Assembly: GCA_020633465.1 (NCBI GenBank)
Contig: JACKDN010000019.1
Span: 104,136-168,135 of the forward strand
Reading direction: 5' to 3'
DNA length: 64,000 nucleotides
Source: Myxococcales bacterium
GTDB lineage: Bacteria; Myxococcota_A; Bradymonadia; UBA7976; UBA1532
Shown: piece by piece, positions 24,095-34,806 of the stretch
Position numbering within the stretch: the first letter of the stretch is position 1
How the letters are laid out: each line of letters opens with the position of its first letter
Position numbers and translations under genes: made by a program
Notes under the pieces: generated by a model
The model's input: only the letters and a program-made list of their open reading frames with translations
The model's database searches: none
Told to the model about the DNA's origin: nothing

Positions 24095-25070
24095 CAACTG
24101 CCCGAAGGACTGGAACCCCGACCAGACGGACACGGACGGCGACGGGGTGGGCGACGCCTGCGAGAAGCCGAAGTGCCACGGCCCGGACAAGGACGGCGAC
24201 GGCTACCCGGACGTCTGCGACAACTGCCCGAAGGACTGGAACCCCGACCAGACGGACACGGACGGCGACGGGGTGGGCGACGCCTGCGAGAAGCCGAAGT
24301 GCCACGGCCCGGACAAGGACGGCGACGGCTACCCGGACGTCTGCGACAACTGCCCGAAGGACTGGAACCCCTGACCAGACGGACACGGACGGCGACGGGG
24401 TGGGCGACGCCTGCGAGAAGCCGAAGTGCCACGGCCCGGACAAGGACGGCGACGGCTACCCGGACGTCTGCGACAACTGCCCGAAGGACTGGAACCCCGA
24501 CCAGGCGGACACGGACGGCGACGGGGTGGGCGACGCCTGCGAGAAGCCGAAGTGCCACGGCCCGGACAAGGACGGCGACGGCGTGCCGGACGTCTGTGAC
24601 AACTGCCCGAAGGACTGGAACCCCGACCAGGCGGATGCGGACGAGGACGGGGTGGGCGACGCCTGCGAGAAGCCGAAGTGCCACGGCCCGGACAAGGACG
24701 GCGACGGCTACCCGGACGTCTGCGACAACTGCCCGAAGGACTGGAACCCCGACCAGGCGGATGCGGACGGCGACGGGGTGGGCGACGCCTGCGAGAAGCC
24801 GAAGTGCCACGGCCCGGACAAGGACGGCGACGGCTACGCGGACGTCTGCGACAACTGCCCGAAGGACTGGAACCCCGACCAGGCGGATGCGGACGAGGAC
24901 GGGGTGGGCGACGCCTGCGAGAAGCCGAAGTGCCACGGCCCGGACAAGGACGGCGACGGCGTGCCCGACGCCTGCGACGTCTGCCCCAAGGACTGGGATC
25001 CCGATCAGAAGGACACCGACGGGGACGGGGTGGGCGACCTGTGCGAGAAGCCGAAGTGCCACGGGCCCGA
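24095..25070 (+). repeat. 126-bp tandem repeats encoding a 42-residue TSP3 variant
   Basis: The unit reads roughly PKCHGPDKDGDGYPDVCDNC followed by PKDWNPDQTDTDGDGVGDACE. Copies begin at about 24165, 24291, 24418, 24544, 24670, 24796, 24922 and 25048, spaced 126 bp except for one 127-bp step that locates the extra base at 24372. Each unit holds two calcium loops. The copies are almost identical in DNA, so this second array expanded separately from the 498-bp super-repeats. Confidence 0.9.
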
Positions 25071-26043
25071 CAAGGACGGCGACGGCGTCCCGGACGTCTG
25101 CGACAACTGCTGGAAGACCTGGAACCCCGAGCAGATCGACAGCGACGGCGACGGCCGCGGTGACGCCTGTGGCAAGCCGGGCTGCAAGGGCCCCGACAAG
25201 GACGGCGACGGTGTGGCCGATCGCTGCGACGTGTGCCCGAAGATCTTCGACCCCGACCAGCTCGACACCGACGGCGACGGCCTCGGTGACGCCTGCGACA
25301 ACTGCCCCGAGGTGCTGAACCCGGCGCAGTTCGACAGCGATCACGACGGGGTGGGCGACATCTGCCAGGACGGCTGCCGCGGCGCCGACGACGACGACGA
25401 CGGCGTGCCCGACGACTGCGACAACTGCCCCGGCGTGAAGAACCCCGCGCAGGCCGACGGCGACGACGACGGCGTGGGCGACGCTTGCACGAAGTCGCCG
25501 CACCACAACCACCCGCCCACCGCGGTCGCCGCGCCGCACGGCGGCGTCTACGAGTGCACCGAGCCGCGCGGCGCGTTCGTCACGCTCGACGGGCGCGGCG
25601 CCTTCGACGCCGACGGCCAGCCGCTGACCTACGAGTGGAACCCGGGCGACGCGCTGGACGATCCCAGCGCGGTCACGCCGGCGGGCTGGTTCGGCCTGGG
25701 TCTGCACGCCGTCCAGCTGATCGTGGCCGATCCGCTCGGCTGGTGGGACGCCAGCACCGCCACCTTCTGGGTGGTCGACAGCACGCCGCCCGTCGTGCGC
25801 GCCGAGGCCCACCTGATGGACCTGTGCTCGGGCTGGGTGGTGTTCGACGCCTCGGCCTCGACCGACGCCTGCGGTGAGATCGAGTACACCTGGATCGTCG
25901 ACGACGCGATGGTGGGCATGGGCGCGACCTACGAGGTCGAGCTGGCCCCCGGCCGCCACGGTGCCGTCGTCGAGGCCTGCGACACCTCGGGCAACTGCGC
26001 CCACGGCCTGGCCGTCGCGGTCGTCCCCGCCGACTGCCCCTGA
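24375..26043 (+). CDS. TSP3 giant protein, C-terminal reading frame with PKD/HYR-like domains
   Basis: This frame takes over directly after the extra base at 24372 and reads TSP3 units to about 25493, then a His/Pro hinge and two beta-sandwich modules. The first (PPTAVAAPHG to IVADPLGWW) looks PKD-like; the second (STPPVVRAEAH to NCAHGLAVAVV) resembles a PKD/HYR module with paired Cys. The protein ends VVPADCP with no visible sorting tail or anchor. There is no separate start or ribosome site, so it is the C-terminus of the gene starting at 16189. The stop is followed immediately by the winged-helix gene. Confidence 0.8.
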
Positions 26044-26053
26044 GCGCCCCCCC

Positions 26054-27175
26054 ATCGTCACCGACGTTCAGCTGAGCCCCGACGCGGCGCGGCGCTATCT
26101 GCTGGGGCAGATGGGGCTGCGCGCCGTCGTTCATCCGCCCGGGCCGGCCGGCCTTCGGTCGCTGCTCGCCGCGCGCCGCTGCATCCAGCTCGACCCCCTC
26201 GATCGCATCGGCACCAACGCTGATCTGGTCGCCATGGCCCGCGTCGACGGCGTCGGCCGCGGCGACGTCCACCGCCACCTGCAGCCGGGGCACGCCTTCG
26301 AGCACTTCGCCAAGGAGCGCTGCCTGCTGCCCGCCGAGGCCTTCCCGGCCTACCGCGGTCAGGCCGCCCAGACGCCCTGGTGGCGTCAGACCGACCGCAT
26401 GAAGCGGCTGCCGGCGGGCGTGGTCGACGCCGTCCTCGCCGAGGTACGGGCGCGCGGGCCCGTCACCGCCGCCGATCTGTCCGATCACGGGGCGGTCGAG
26501 CCGATCGACTGGTCGGGGTGGAAGGGCACCGCCAAGGCCGCGACGATGGCCCTCGAGGTGCTGTGGACCCGCTGCCGCGTCGTCACCTGCGGCCGCAGCG
26601 GCCGGGGCCGCGTGTACGACGTGCCCGAGCGCGCCCTGCCCACCACACACGACGCCCCGGCGCCGCCCGACTTCGCGCGCTGGGCCGTGCTCGAGCGCGC
26701 CGAGGCGGCCGGCCTGCTGCCCACGGCGACCGGCCCGTGGTGGTCGATGCTGCGCGACGCGCGGAAGGCCGGCGTGCCCGAGCGGCTGGTGGCCGAGGGC
26801 GCGCTGGTGCGCGTGCAGGTCGAGGGCTCGCGCCGCACCTACTACGCCCCGGCCAACTTCCGCGAGCGCGTCTGGCCCGACGACGACGGCCGAATGCGCA
26901 TCCTCGGCCCGCTGGATCCGCTGCTCTGGTGCCGGCCCCTGATCGCCCACCTTTTCGACTTCGAGTACGTCTGGGAGGTGTACGTGCCCGCCGCGAAGCG
27001 CCGCTGGGGGTACTACGTGGTGCCGCTGCTGCACCACGGCCGCCTGGTGGGTCGCTTCGAGGGCCGACACGTCGACGGGGAGGTCCTCGTCGAGCGGCTG
27101 TGGGTCGAGCCCGGCGCCGCCTTCGACGAGGCCGCCTTTTGCGCGGCCCTCGAGCGGCACGCGGCGGCCGGCTGA
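26054..27175 (+). CDS. Winged-helix DNA-binding domain protein (YcaQ/HTH_42 family)
   Basis: About 373 residues. Family-like sequence starts at VQLSPDAARRYLLGQMG and continues through AARRCIQLDPLDRIGTNAD, AFEHFAKERCLLP, a WSGWKGTAKAATMALEVLW helix region and LGPLDPLLWCR. YcaQ-type proteins are winged-helix proteins linked to DNA interstrand cross-link repair; some act as AlkX/AlkZ-type glycosylases. The pair QLD near residue 45 resembles the catalytic QxQ/QxD motif. The start is uncertain: no ATG, GTG or TTG lies in frame between GTG 25961 (inside the previous gene) and ATG 26108 (inside the domain). I mark the ATC where homology begins. A C-run at 26047-26053 could hide an indel. Confidence 0.8.
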   Translation: MVTDVQLSPDAARRYLLGQMGLRAVVHPPGPAGLRSLLAARRCIQLDPLDRIGTNADLVAMARVDGVGRGDVHRHLQPGHAFEHFAKERCLLPAEAFPAYRGQAAQTPWWRQTDRMKRLPAGVVDAVLAEVRARGPVTAADLSDHGAVEPIDWSGWKGTAKAATMALEVLWTRCRVVTCGRSGRGRVYDVPERALPTTHDAPAPPDFARWAVLERAEAAGLLPTATGPWWSMLRDARKAGVPERLVAEGALVRVQVEGSRRTYYAPANFRERVWPDDDGRMRILGPLDPLLWCRPLIAHLFDFEYVWEVYVPAAKRRWGYYVVPLLHHGRLVGRFEGRHVDGEVLVERLWVEPGAAFDEAAFCAALERHAAAG

Positions 27176-27260
27176 GCGAGGCGACCGGCGCGCGCCCTCG
27201 CGCGGCCGGGGAAGCCCGCTGCACTTCCGCCGCTGGCGCGCGCTGCGGTACCGTCCAGGC

Positions 27261-28228
27261 ATGCGCCAGCCCATCGTCTCGCTCGTTGGTCTCGTCCTCA
27301 CCGTCGCCGGCTGCGGCGGCGCCCCCTCATCGTCACCGGCAGCCGGGGGGGCGGCCCCGCCCCCCGCGGCCGCGGCCGAGGGCGTCGCCTTCGCGCCCCA
27401 CGTCCCCGTGCAGTGGTCCGAAGACGGGGCGACGCTGATCGTCGGCGGCGCCTGGGCGCTCGACGTCGCGTCCGGCACCTGGCGGCGGCTGGCGCTGGGG
27501 CCCGGCGTCGACCTCGTGGCGGCCGGGCCCGCGGGCCGCGTGGCGCGCTTCGCGGACCGCGAGCTGCGCGTCGATGGCGACGCGCCGCGCGCCCTGGAGC
27601 GCTGGGTGGAGGCCGAGGGGGACGTCCACATGACCGGCTTCTTCCTGGACGCCGACTTCATGTACCTGCACCAGACGGCGCCCATCGCGGGTGCGTCGGC
27701 CTGCCGCATCCTGCACCTGCCCACGGGCGCGCTGGAGACGCCGGCGGCGTGCGTCGAGGGCGACTTCGCCGCGGTCTACCACCTGCAGCCGGGCACCGGG
27801 CAGCGGCTGGCGGTCCACAGCGCGGGTGAGGGTCACCCGGGCGTCAGGTTGGTGCGCTACGACCCGTCCGTGGGGCAGGCCGCGCTGCCGGCGCCGCCCC
27901 TCGACCTGTACCCGTCCGGTCCGCTGGAGGTGTCCTTCGACGTCGAGGGCGGCACGGCGTTCCTGGTCACGCCCTGCCGCCTGGGCGCGGGGGTCGAGCG
28001 CCCCTGCGTCGATCTGCCCGACGACGCGCCCTGGCGCGTGTGGCCGCTGGATCTCGAGTCGGGCGAGCTGGGGGCCAGCCTGGCCGAGGTGCCGGCCGGC
28101 GCCGTCGTCGATCCGCCCGGCGCGCGCGTGGCCTACGTGCGCCAAGGCAAGCTGTGCGTCCGCGCCCTGGCGGGGGGCGACGAGACGTGCCACGAGGCGC
28201 CGGCGGGGACGCGCATGGAGGCGGTGCG

Positions 28229-28232
<4 letters not shown>
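27261..28232 (+). CDS. Lipoprotein, possibly beta-propeller-like
   Basis: 323 residues beginning MRQPIVSLVGLVLTVAGCGG with lipobox VAGC, then a Ser/Pro/Ala linker. The remainder is a run of short beta strands (TLIVGGAWALDVASGTWRRL, ELRVDGDAPRALERW) with the look of WD/TolB-type blades, but no definite repeat signature, so the fold is a guess. Its TGA overlaps the ATG of the next gene (ATGA at 28229-28232), so it is co-translated with another lipoprotein. A TACCGT hexamer six bases before the ATG may be a -10 for a leaderless mRNA. Confidence 0.75.
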
Positions 28233-29692
<1,460 letters not shown>

Positions 29693-29701
29693 GCGAGCGA
29701 T

Positions 29702-31024
29702 TCAGGCCTGCTGAAACGGGTAGATCGAGCCCAGCTGCAGCAGCTGGGTCAGCGCGTCGAGCGCGGCGCGCGTCTCGTCGAGCAGCGCCGGATCGGCCAG
29801 GTCGGCGGCGGTGAGGCGGTCGCGGTAGTGGGTGTCGATCCAGTCGTCGAGCTCGGCGAACAGGGCGTCGTCGAGGAACACCCGGCCGGTGACCGCGGCG
29901 CGCTCGTCGTCGGTCAGCGGCACCCGCAGGCGCAGGCAGGCCGGGCCCCCGCCGTTGTCCATCGACTCGTTCAGGTCGAGGTAGTGCACCGCGGTGACGG
30001 GGTTGTCGGCCGCCACCACGCGGTCGAGGTAGCGCTTCGCCGCGGCGTTCGCTTCGGACTCGGCGGGCGCGACGACGGCCATGCTGCCGCCGGGCAGCGT
30101 CACGAGCTGCGAGTTGAAGGGGTAGGCGGCCACGGCGTCGGCGACCGGCAGCTCGCGGGCGCTCGCCTGCACCCAGCGCAGATCGCTGCCCACGCGGGCC
30201 CGCAGGATGGCCTGCAGCGCGCCCGGCCGCACGAAGGCGTGCTCGTGCACCAGCAGCACCGGGCCGTTGCCCACGGCCAGCACGTCGGTGTGGAACGCGC
30301 CGGCGTCGATGCCGGCGGGGTGCTGCTGCCACAGCAGCGCGCCGTCGCCCAGCTGGTGCAGGCGCGCCAGCGCGGCGCTCGCCTCGCGCGTCTGCCGGGC
30401 CGGGTGCACCCTCGGCGCCTCGCCGCCCCCCCAGGTGCTGCGCCCCCAGGCCAAGAGGTGCACCGCGCCGGCCTCACCCTCGAGCCGCGTGTGGTTCGCG
30501 GCCCCCTCGTCGGCGAAGTGGGCCCCCGCCGGCAGCGGATCGTGCACGACGAAGCGCGCCGCGTCGGCGAAGATGGCCCGCAGCGTCCGCGTGGTCTGCG
30601 GGGCCTCGAGCGCGCGGTGGAACATCGCCGACAGGTTCGCCGGCGTCAGGTGCACCCGCCCGTCGGCCGCGTCGCGCGAGGGGGCCACCGTCGCCGCGTT
30701 GGCCGTCCACATGGCCGACGCGCTGCTGCACAGGCGCAGCAGGTGCCCCTCGTCGGCGGCGGCCGCGCGCCCCAGCACGGCGTCGTCGGCCCCCCCGAAG
30801 CCCAGCCGCCTCAGCGCGTCGATCGCCGGCCGGGGCTGCGGCGGCAGCACGGCCTGCCCCACGCCCAGGTCGGCCACGAACTTCATCTTGCGCAGCCCCT
30901 GCTTCGCCGCGCGGCGCGGGTTCGCCACCTTTCCGCGGTGCGCGGTGCTGGCCAGGTTGCCCGGGCTCAGACCCGCGTAGTTGTGCGTCGGGCCCACCAG
31001 GCCATCGAAGTTGTATTCGCGCAT
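29702..31024 (-). CDS. astB: N-succinylarginine dihydrolase (AstB)
   Basis: 440 residues, cytoplasmic. AstB turns N2-succinylarginine into N2-succinylornithine, ammonia and CO2 in the arginine succinyltransferase pathway. Hallmarks are MREYNFDGLVGPTHNYAGLS at the N-terminus, DEGAANHTRL with the catalytic Glu, FHTDVLAVGN with the catalytic His, and SMDNGGGPACLRLRV with the catalytic Cys. I chose ATG 31024, where the family begins, over the ATG 30 bases earlier. No astA, C, D or E is nearby. Upstream, TTGACG and GATGAC with a 17-bp spacer end six bases before the start, with no Shine-Dalgarno. It converges with the 28229 lipoprotein, nine bases away. Confidence 0.95.
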   Translation of the reverse strand: MREYNFDGLVGPTHNYAGLSPGNLASTAHRGKVANPRRAAKQGLRKMKFVADLGVGQAVLPPQPRPAIDALRRLGFGGADDAVLGRAAAADEGHLLRLCSSASAMWTANAATVAPSRDAADGRVHLTPANLSAMFHRALEAPQTTRTLRAIFADAARFVVHDPLPAGAHFADEGAANHTRLEGEAGAVHLLAWGRSTWGGGEAPRVHPARQTREASAALARLHQLGDGALLWQQHPAGIDAGAFHTDVLAVGNGPVLLVHEHAFVRPGALQAILRARVGSDLRWVQASARELPVADAVAAYPFNSQLVTLPGGSMAVVAPAESEANAAAKRYLDRVVAADNPVTAVHYLDLNESMDNGGGPACLRLRVPLTDDERAAVTGRVFLDDALFAELDDWIDTHYRDRLTAADLADPALLDETRAALDALTQLLQLGSIYPFQQA

Positions 31025-31030
31025 GGCATC

Positions 31031-31059
31031 GTCATCGCGCGGCGCCGGGGTCACGTCAA
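31031..31059 (-). promoter_or_regulatory. Probable leaderless promoter of astB
   Basis: On the minus strand TTGACG (31059-31054) and GATGAC (31036-31031) are separated by exactly 17 bp, and the -10 ends six bases before the ATG at 31024, placing the transcription start at or next to the A of the ATG. The opposite strand of the same 77-bp gap carries TAGGAT (31089-31094) seven bases before the DUF432 start. Confidence 0.5.
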
Positions 31060-31101
31060 GGCGCGTCGCGTCGCGCGGGGGAGCGGGTTAGGATGCGCGC
31101 C

Positions 31102-31905
31102 ATGGACGATCCCGTGACGACGACGACGCGGCCGTGGTGGGGCACCTTCCCCATCCTGCGCGGTCAGGGCCGCCGCTGGCGGGTGGGGCCCCTGACGTTG
31201 TGGATCGACAACCCGCCGGCCGAGTGGCGGGTGGCCTGGTGCACGACGCCCGAGCCCGAGGCGGACGCGCTGGAGGTGGCGGCGCCCATCGACGCGATGC
31301 CCGACGACGTGACGCTGCACCGGTTCGCCTCGCCGCGCGACGAGTCGGCGGTGCGCCTGGTGCCCCGCGCGCCCGACCGCCCGATGGTGGCGCGGCCCGA
31401 GATGCCCATCTCGGTGCTGGGCGGCGAGTCGGTCGATCTGTTCACGTCGGTGCCGGTGTGGGTGTGCGTCCAGACCGCCAAGGCCGACCGCTTCATGGTC
31501 GACCTGCCCACCTTCCGCGCCTCGGACACGTGGTTCGGGCCGTCCACGCGCGAGGGCGAGCTGTGCTACGCGATGCGCACCCGCGCCCGCCTGTCCCTGG
31601 ACGGCCTGCCTCGGCCGGCCTGGCGCGCGCTGGTGAAGATCACCCTGCGCAACCACGGCGCGGACGCGCTGGCCATCGAGCGCATCAGCGTGCCGACCCC
31701 GTCCATGGCGGTCTTCGCGGCCGAGGACGGCGGGCTGTGGCTGCCCGGCCTGACCCTCGAGCGGGACGCCGACGGCGAGGTGGGCCGGCTGCGCGTCGAC
31801 GCCGCGCCGCCCGCCGAGGCCGGGCCGACGAAGCCGGTGGGCGAGGCCCGGGACGCCGACCGCGCGAACGTGCTCGTGCGCACCCTCGGCTGGTTCTGGA
31901 GGTGA
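31102..31905 (+). CDS. DUF432 family protein
   Basis: 267 residues, no signal peptide or membrane helix. It matches my recollection of DUF432, a domain often found beside or fused to MscS channels: beta-rich, with GPLTLWIDNPPAEWRVAW near the start and VPVWVCVQTAKADRFMVDLP in the middle. The MscS gene begins five bases after its stop, which supports the assignment. Start: ATG 31102 was chosen since TAGGAT at 31089-31094 looks like a -10 for a leaderless mRNA; ATG 31093 would add three residues. Biochemical role unknown; the context implies a cytoplasmic partner of the channel. Confidence 0.75.
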   Translation: MDDPVTTTTRPWWGTFPILRGQGRRWRVGPLTLWIDNPPAEWRVAWCTTPEPEADALEVAAPIDAMPDDVTLHRFASPRDESAVRLVPRAPDRPMVARPEMPISVLGGESVDLFTSVPVWVCVQTAKADRFMVDLPTFRASDTWFGPSTREGELCYAMRTRARLSLDGLPRPAWRALVKITLRNHGADALAIERISVPTPSMAVFAAEDGGLWLPGLTLERDADGEVGRLRVDAAPPAEAGPTKPVGEARDADRANVLVRTLGWFWR

Positions 31906-31909
31906 GCCG

Positions 31910-32755
31910 ATGACCTGGATGGACGTCGCCAAGGTCGCCGGCCTGCTGGTGGTGGGCTTCGTGCTGGCGCGGCTGCTGAGCGCCGCCCTCGGGCGCGTGC
32001 TGGCGCCCCGCATGGGCGAGGGGCAGGCCAACACCTTCCGCCGCATCGCCCTCTACGCCCTCTACGCCCTGGTCGCCGTCAGCGTCCTGCGTCAGCTCGG
32101 CATCGATCTCACCGTGCTCCTGGGGGCCGCCGGTATCCTCACGGTCGCCGTCGGCTTCGCCTCGCAGACCGCCGCCTCGAACCTGATCAGCGGCCTCTTC
32201 CTGCTCGTCGAGCGCCCCTTCGTCGTGGGCGACGTGGTGCGCATCGGCGGCACGACCGGCGAGGTGATCGCCATCGACCTGCTGTCGTCGAAGATCCGCA
32301 CCTTCGACAACCTGAAGGTGCGCGTGCCCAACGAGCAGCTGCTGAAGTCCGAGATCGTCAACCTGACCCACTTCCCCATCCGCCGCATCGACCTGCAGGT
32401 GGGCGTGGCCTACGACAGCGATCTCGATCAGGTGCGCGACGTGATGATGGACGTCGCCGCGAAGCACCCGCTGCTGCTCGACGAGCCCACGCCGCTGTTC
32501 ATCTTCGTGGCCTTCGCCGACTCGGCGATCAACCTGCAGTTCTCGGTGTGGACGGCGCGGGCGAACTTCCTCGAGGCGAAGACCGCGCTGCACCTCGACC
32601 TGAAGAAGGCCTTCGACGCGCACGGCGTCGTCATCCCGTTCCCGCAGCGTACGGTGTCGGTGCTGGGCGGGGGGCCGGCGCTGCCCGTGGCGGTGCAGCA
32701 GCAGCCGGCCGAGCCGGCGCCTACTCCACCGGCCGCAGACCCGCCAGCAGAGTGA
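31910..32755 (+). CDS. MscS-type mechanosensitive ion channel
   Basis: 281 residues. Three membrane helices: VAKVAGLLVVGFVLARLLSA, IALYALYALVAVSVLRQLGI, and the pore helix VLLGAAGILTVAVGFASQTA, which has the Gly/Ala packing of TM3. The cytoplasmic beta domain follows (ERPFVVGDVVRIGGTTGEV, RVPNEQLLKSEIVNLT) and then the alpha/beta domain to about residue 250. It relieves osmotic down-shock by opening under membrane tension. A short Pro-rich tail follows. It is in a two-gene operon with DUF432 and overlaps the convergent copper lipoprotein gene by 35 bp. Confidence 0.93.
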   Translation: MTWMDVAKVAGLLVVGFVLARLLSAALGRVLAPRMGEGQANTFRRIALYALYALVAVSVLRQLGIDLTVLLGAAGILTVAVGFASQTAASNLISGLFLLVERPFVVGDVVRIGGTTGEVIAIDLLSSKIRTFDNLKVRVPNEQLLKSEIVNLTHFPIRRIDLQVGVAYDSDLDQVRDVMMDVAAKHPLLLDEPTPLFIFVAFADSAINLQFSVWTARANFLEAKTALHLDLKKAFDAHGVVIPFPQRTVSVLGGGPALPVAVQQQPAEPAPTPPAADPPAE

Positions 32756-34649
32756 TGTTGATCGGGCCCACCCGGATGGGCAGCCGGACGCGCAGGCGGT
32801 CGCCGTCGTAGTCGTAGTACAGCGCCTGGTCCGAGGGCAGGTCGCCGCAGGCGGCCTGCACGAAGAAGGCGCCGGGCGCGTTCTCCTGCAGCCGGGGCTC
32901 GCCGCTGAACGACAACGCCTGCACCTGATCGAAGGCGAGCCCGTTGGCCACCGCGTGCACGTTGGCCTCGCCGTCGAAGTAGAAGACGCCGTCGATCAGC
33001 GCCACCGCGCCGTACGCGGTGACGCTGCTGGCCTCGGGGTCGAGGGCGAACTGCCCGCCGAGGTTGAACGAGGGCACGAACACCTCGGCCTCGTCGAGCA
33101 CGAACAGGCCCTCGGGGATGGGGCCGCCCACCAGCGCCGGCGGCGCGCCCTCGGACAGCAGGCTGCGCACGGCGGGCGCGTCGATGGCCTCGGCGCCGGG
33201 CGGCGCGCACGCGCCCGGGGTGTAGCGATCGCCGATGGGCGGCTGGTTCTGGTTGCAGTACGTGATGCTGGGCGGCGGCGAGACGTAGGCGAAGTTGAAG
33301 CACATCTCGTCGGCGGTGTTCGGGCCGAAGCTCAGGCGGCGGTCGTCCTCGTTGCGGTAGGTGCAGGTGGTGCGCAGCACGTCGCCCGCCTTCAGATCGA
33401 CCGGCGTGGCGTAGATGTACTGGCTGTCGAACGACCAGCCGTCGAGCGTGATGACGCTGTCCTCGGCGCCGTCGGCGCGCTCGATGACCTGCTCGAAGGC
33501 CACGCCCTTCTCGTGCATGTGGGGGAAGCTGGCGACGATGCGCGTGTCGTCGGGCACGACGCACCAGCCGGTGGCCTGGCCGACGCTGCGGGCGGGCACC
33601 GAGAAGCCGATCGGGCCCAGCGTCAGGATCGACACCTCGGGCCCGTCGGGCGGGCCGTGGTAGATGCGCACGCCGCTCGAGTCGGCGACGTCGGCGTGGC
33701 CGGCCTCGTTGTTGTAGTGGATCTGCAGCGTCAGGCGCTGGCCGGGCTCGATGCGGATGCCGCCCTCGTCGAACTGCAGCGCGCCCTGGCCCGGCGCCCA
33801 GCCGTAGATGAGCGACAGCGGGTTGTCGTCGGCGCAGCGCCCGTGTTCGCCGGGCGAGCGGCCCTCGCCGCCGGGGATGAGGATCGTGTGGTGCAGCACG
33901 CGGTCGTCGTCGACGATCGTCTCGACGCGGCGGATGAAGCGCGGGGCGTCGACCGGGGCCTCGAAGGTGAAGCACTCGTAGCGGTCGCGCGTGTCGGGGC
34001 TGACGCGGAAGCCGTCGGCGCGCAGCTCGAAGAAGTCGCTGTCCGCGGGGGGCTGGCCCGGATCCTCGAGGATGGGGCGGTCGACGTCGAAGCCGCCGGG
34101 GTTGGGGCCGTCGGGCGGGGTGCCCATGTTCTCGCCGCAGGTGGCCCACTGCAGGATGGCCATGCGGGCCTCGGCGTCGGGCTGGGGCTGCGCCGGCGGG
34201 GGCATGGTGCCGGCGCGCAGGCGCGCGACGATGCGGTCGACGCGGCGCTGGCCCTCGCGGCCGAGGACGTCGCGGTCGTAGTCCAACAGCGAGAAGGGGG
34301 CGCCGAAGCGCGGCGACTCGCCGTGGCAGAGGCCGCACCACTGCTGGATCAGCGGCTTCACGTCGGCCTCGAAGGCCGCGCGGTCGGGCACGCAGGCGGG
34401 GGCGGGGGGCGCGCCGCCCGCGCCCGGCTCGCCGCCCGCGCCCAGCTCGCCGCCGGCGCTGGCAGGTTGGCCGCCCGCGCCGGGTTGGCCGCCGACCCCG
34501 GGTTGGCCGCCCGCGCCCGGCGCGCCGCCCATCGAGGGGGCCGCGGCGTCGGCGCCCGGCGCCGGATCGGCGGTGGGCTCGTCGGCGCCTTCGCAGCCGA
34601 CCAGCGGGGCGAGGGCGAGCATCACAGCGAGGCCGTGCGTGCGCTTCAT
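32721..34649 (-). CDS. Lipoprotein with cytochrome-c-type motif and copper type II monooxygenase-like domains
   Basis: 642 residues. ATG 34649 is preceded by AGGGAG and gives MKRTHGLAVMLALAPLVGCEG with lipobox LVGC; a GGQPGAGG linker follows. Near residue 110 the motif WCGLCHG is a CxxCH haem site, and MPPP downstream could supply the axial Met. From about residue 210 the protein resembles the peptidylglycine hydroxylating/dopamine beta-monooxygenase fold: HHTILIPGG (CuH His pair), QIHYNN (third His), PHMHEKGVAFE (CuM His pair) and EMCFNFAYV (CuM Met). All expected copper ligands are present. Such bacterial proteins are uncharacterised oxidases; the substrate is unknown. Its 3' end overlaps the mscS gene. 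Confidence 0.85.
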   Translation of the reverse strand: MKRTHGLAVMLALAPLVGCEGADEPTADPAPGADAAAPSMGGAPGAGGQPGVGGQPGAGGQPASAGGELGAGGEPGAGGAPPAPACVPDRAAFEADVKPLIQQWCGLCHGESPRFGAPFSLLDYDRDVLGREGQRRVDRIVARLRAGTMPPPAQPQPDAEARMAILQWATCGENMGTPPDGPNPGGFDVDRPILEDPGQPPADSDFFELRADGFRVSPDTRDRYECFTFEAPVDAPRFIRRVETIVDDDRVLHHTILIPGGEGRSPGEHGRCADDNPLSLIYGWAPGQGALQFDEGGIRIEPGQRLTLQIHYNNEAGHADVADSSGVRIYHGPPDGPEVSILTLGPIGFSVPARSVGQATGWCVVPDDTRIVASFPHMHEKGVAFEQVIERADGAEDSVITLDGWSFDSQYIYATPVDLKAGDVLRTTCTYRNEDDRRLSFGPNTADEMCFNFAYVSPPPSITYCNQNQPPIGDRYTPGACAPPGAEAIDAPAVRSLLSEGAPPALVGGPIPEGLFVLDEAEVFVPSFNLGGQFALDPEASSVTAYGAVALIDGVFYFDGEANVHAVANGLAFDQVQALSFSGEPRLQENAPGAFFVQAACGDLPSDQALYYDYDGDRLRVRLPIRVGPINITLLAGLRPVE

Positions 34650-34794
34650 CGGGGCTCCCTGGGGGTGGCGTCGGATCAAGATAGCGGCAAAGGGGGGCCG
34701 TTCGGCAAGCGTTGACACCCCGTGCCGTCTTCGGGCGCCGGCCCGCGACGGGGCCACCCCCCACGCGACGACGACGCCGACGCGGAGGCTGGTG

Positions 34795-34800
34795 CATACT
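34795..34800 (+). promoter_or_regulatory. Candidate -10 element for a leaderless M24 peptidase mRNA
   Basis: CATACT lies six bases before the ATG at 34807, where no Shine-Dalgarno is seen. A clean TTGACA occurs at 34712-34717, but at the wrong distance for this -10, and no good -10 follows it at 17 bp. Confidence 0.35.
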
Positions 34801-34806
34801 GCGCGC

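Noticed and set aside
34712..34717. Perfect TTGACA as a promoter of the M24 gene
   Set aside because: No acceptable -10 at 16-18 bp; the CATACT near the ATG is at the wrong distance.
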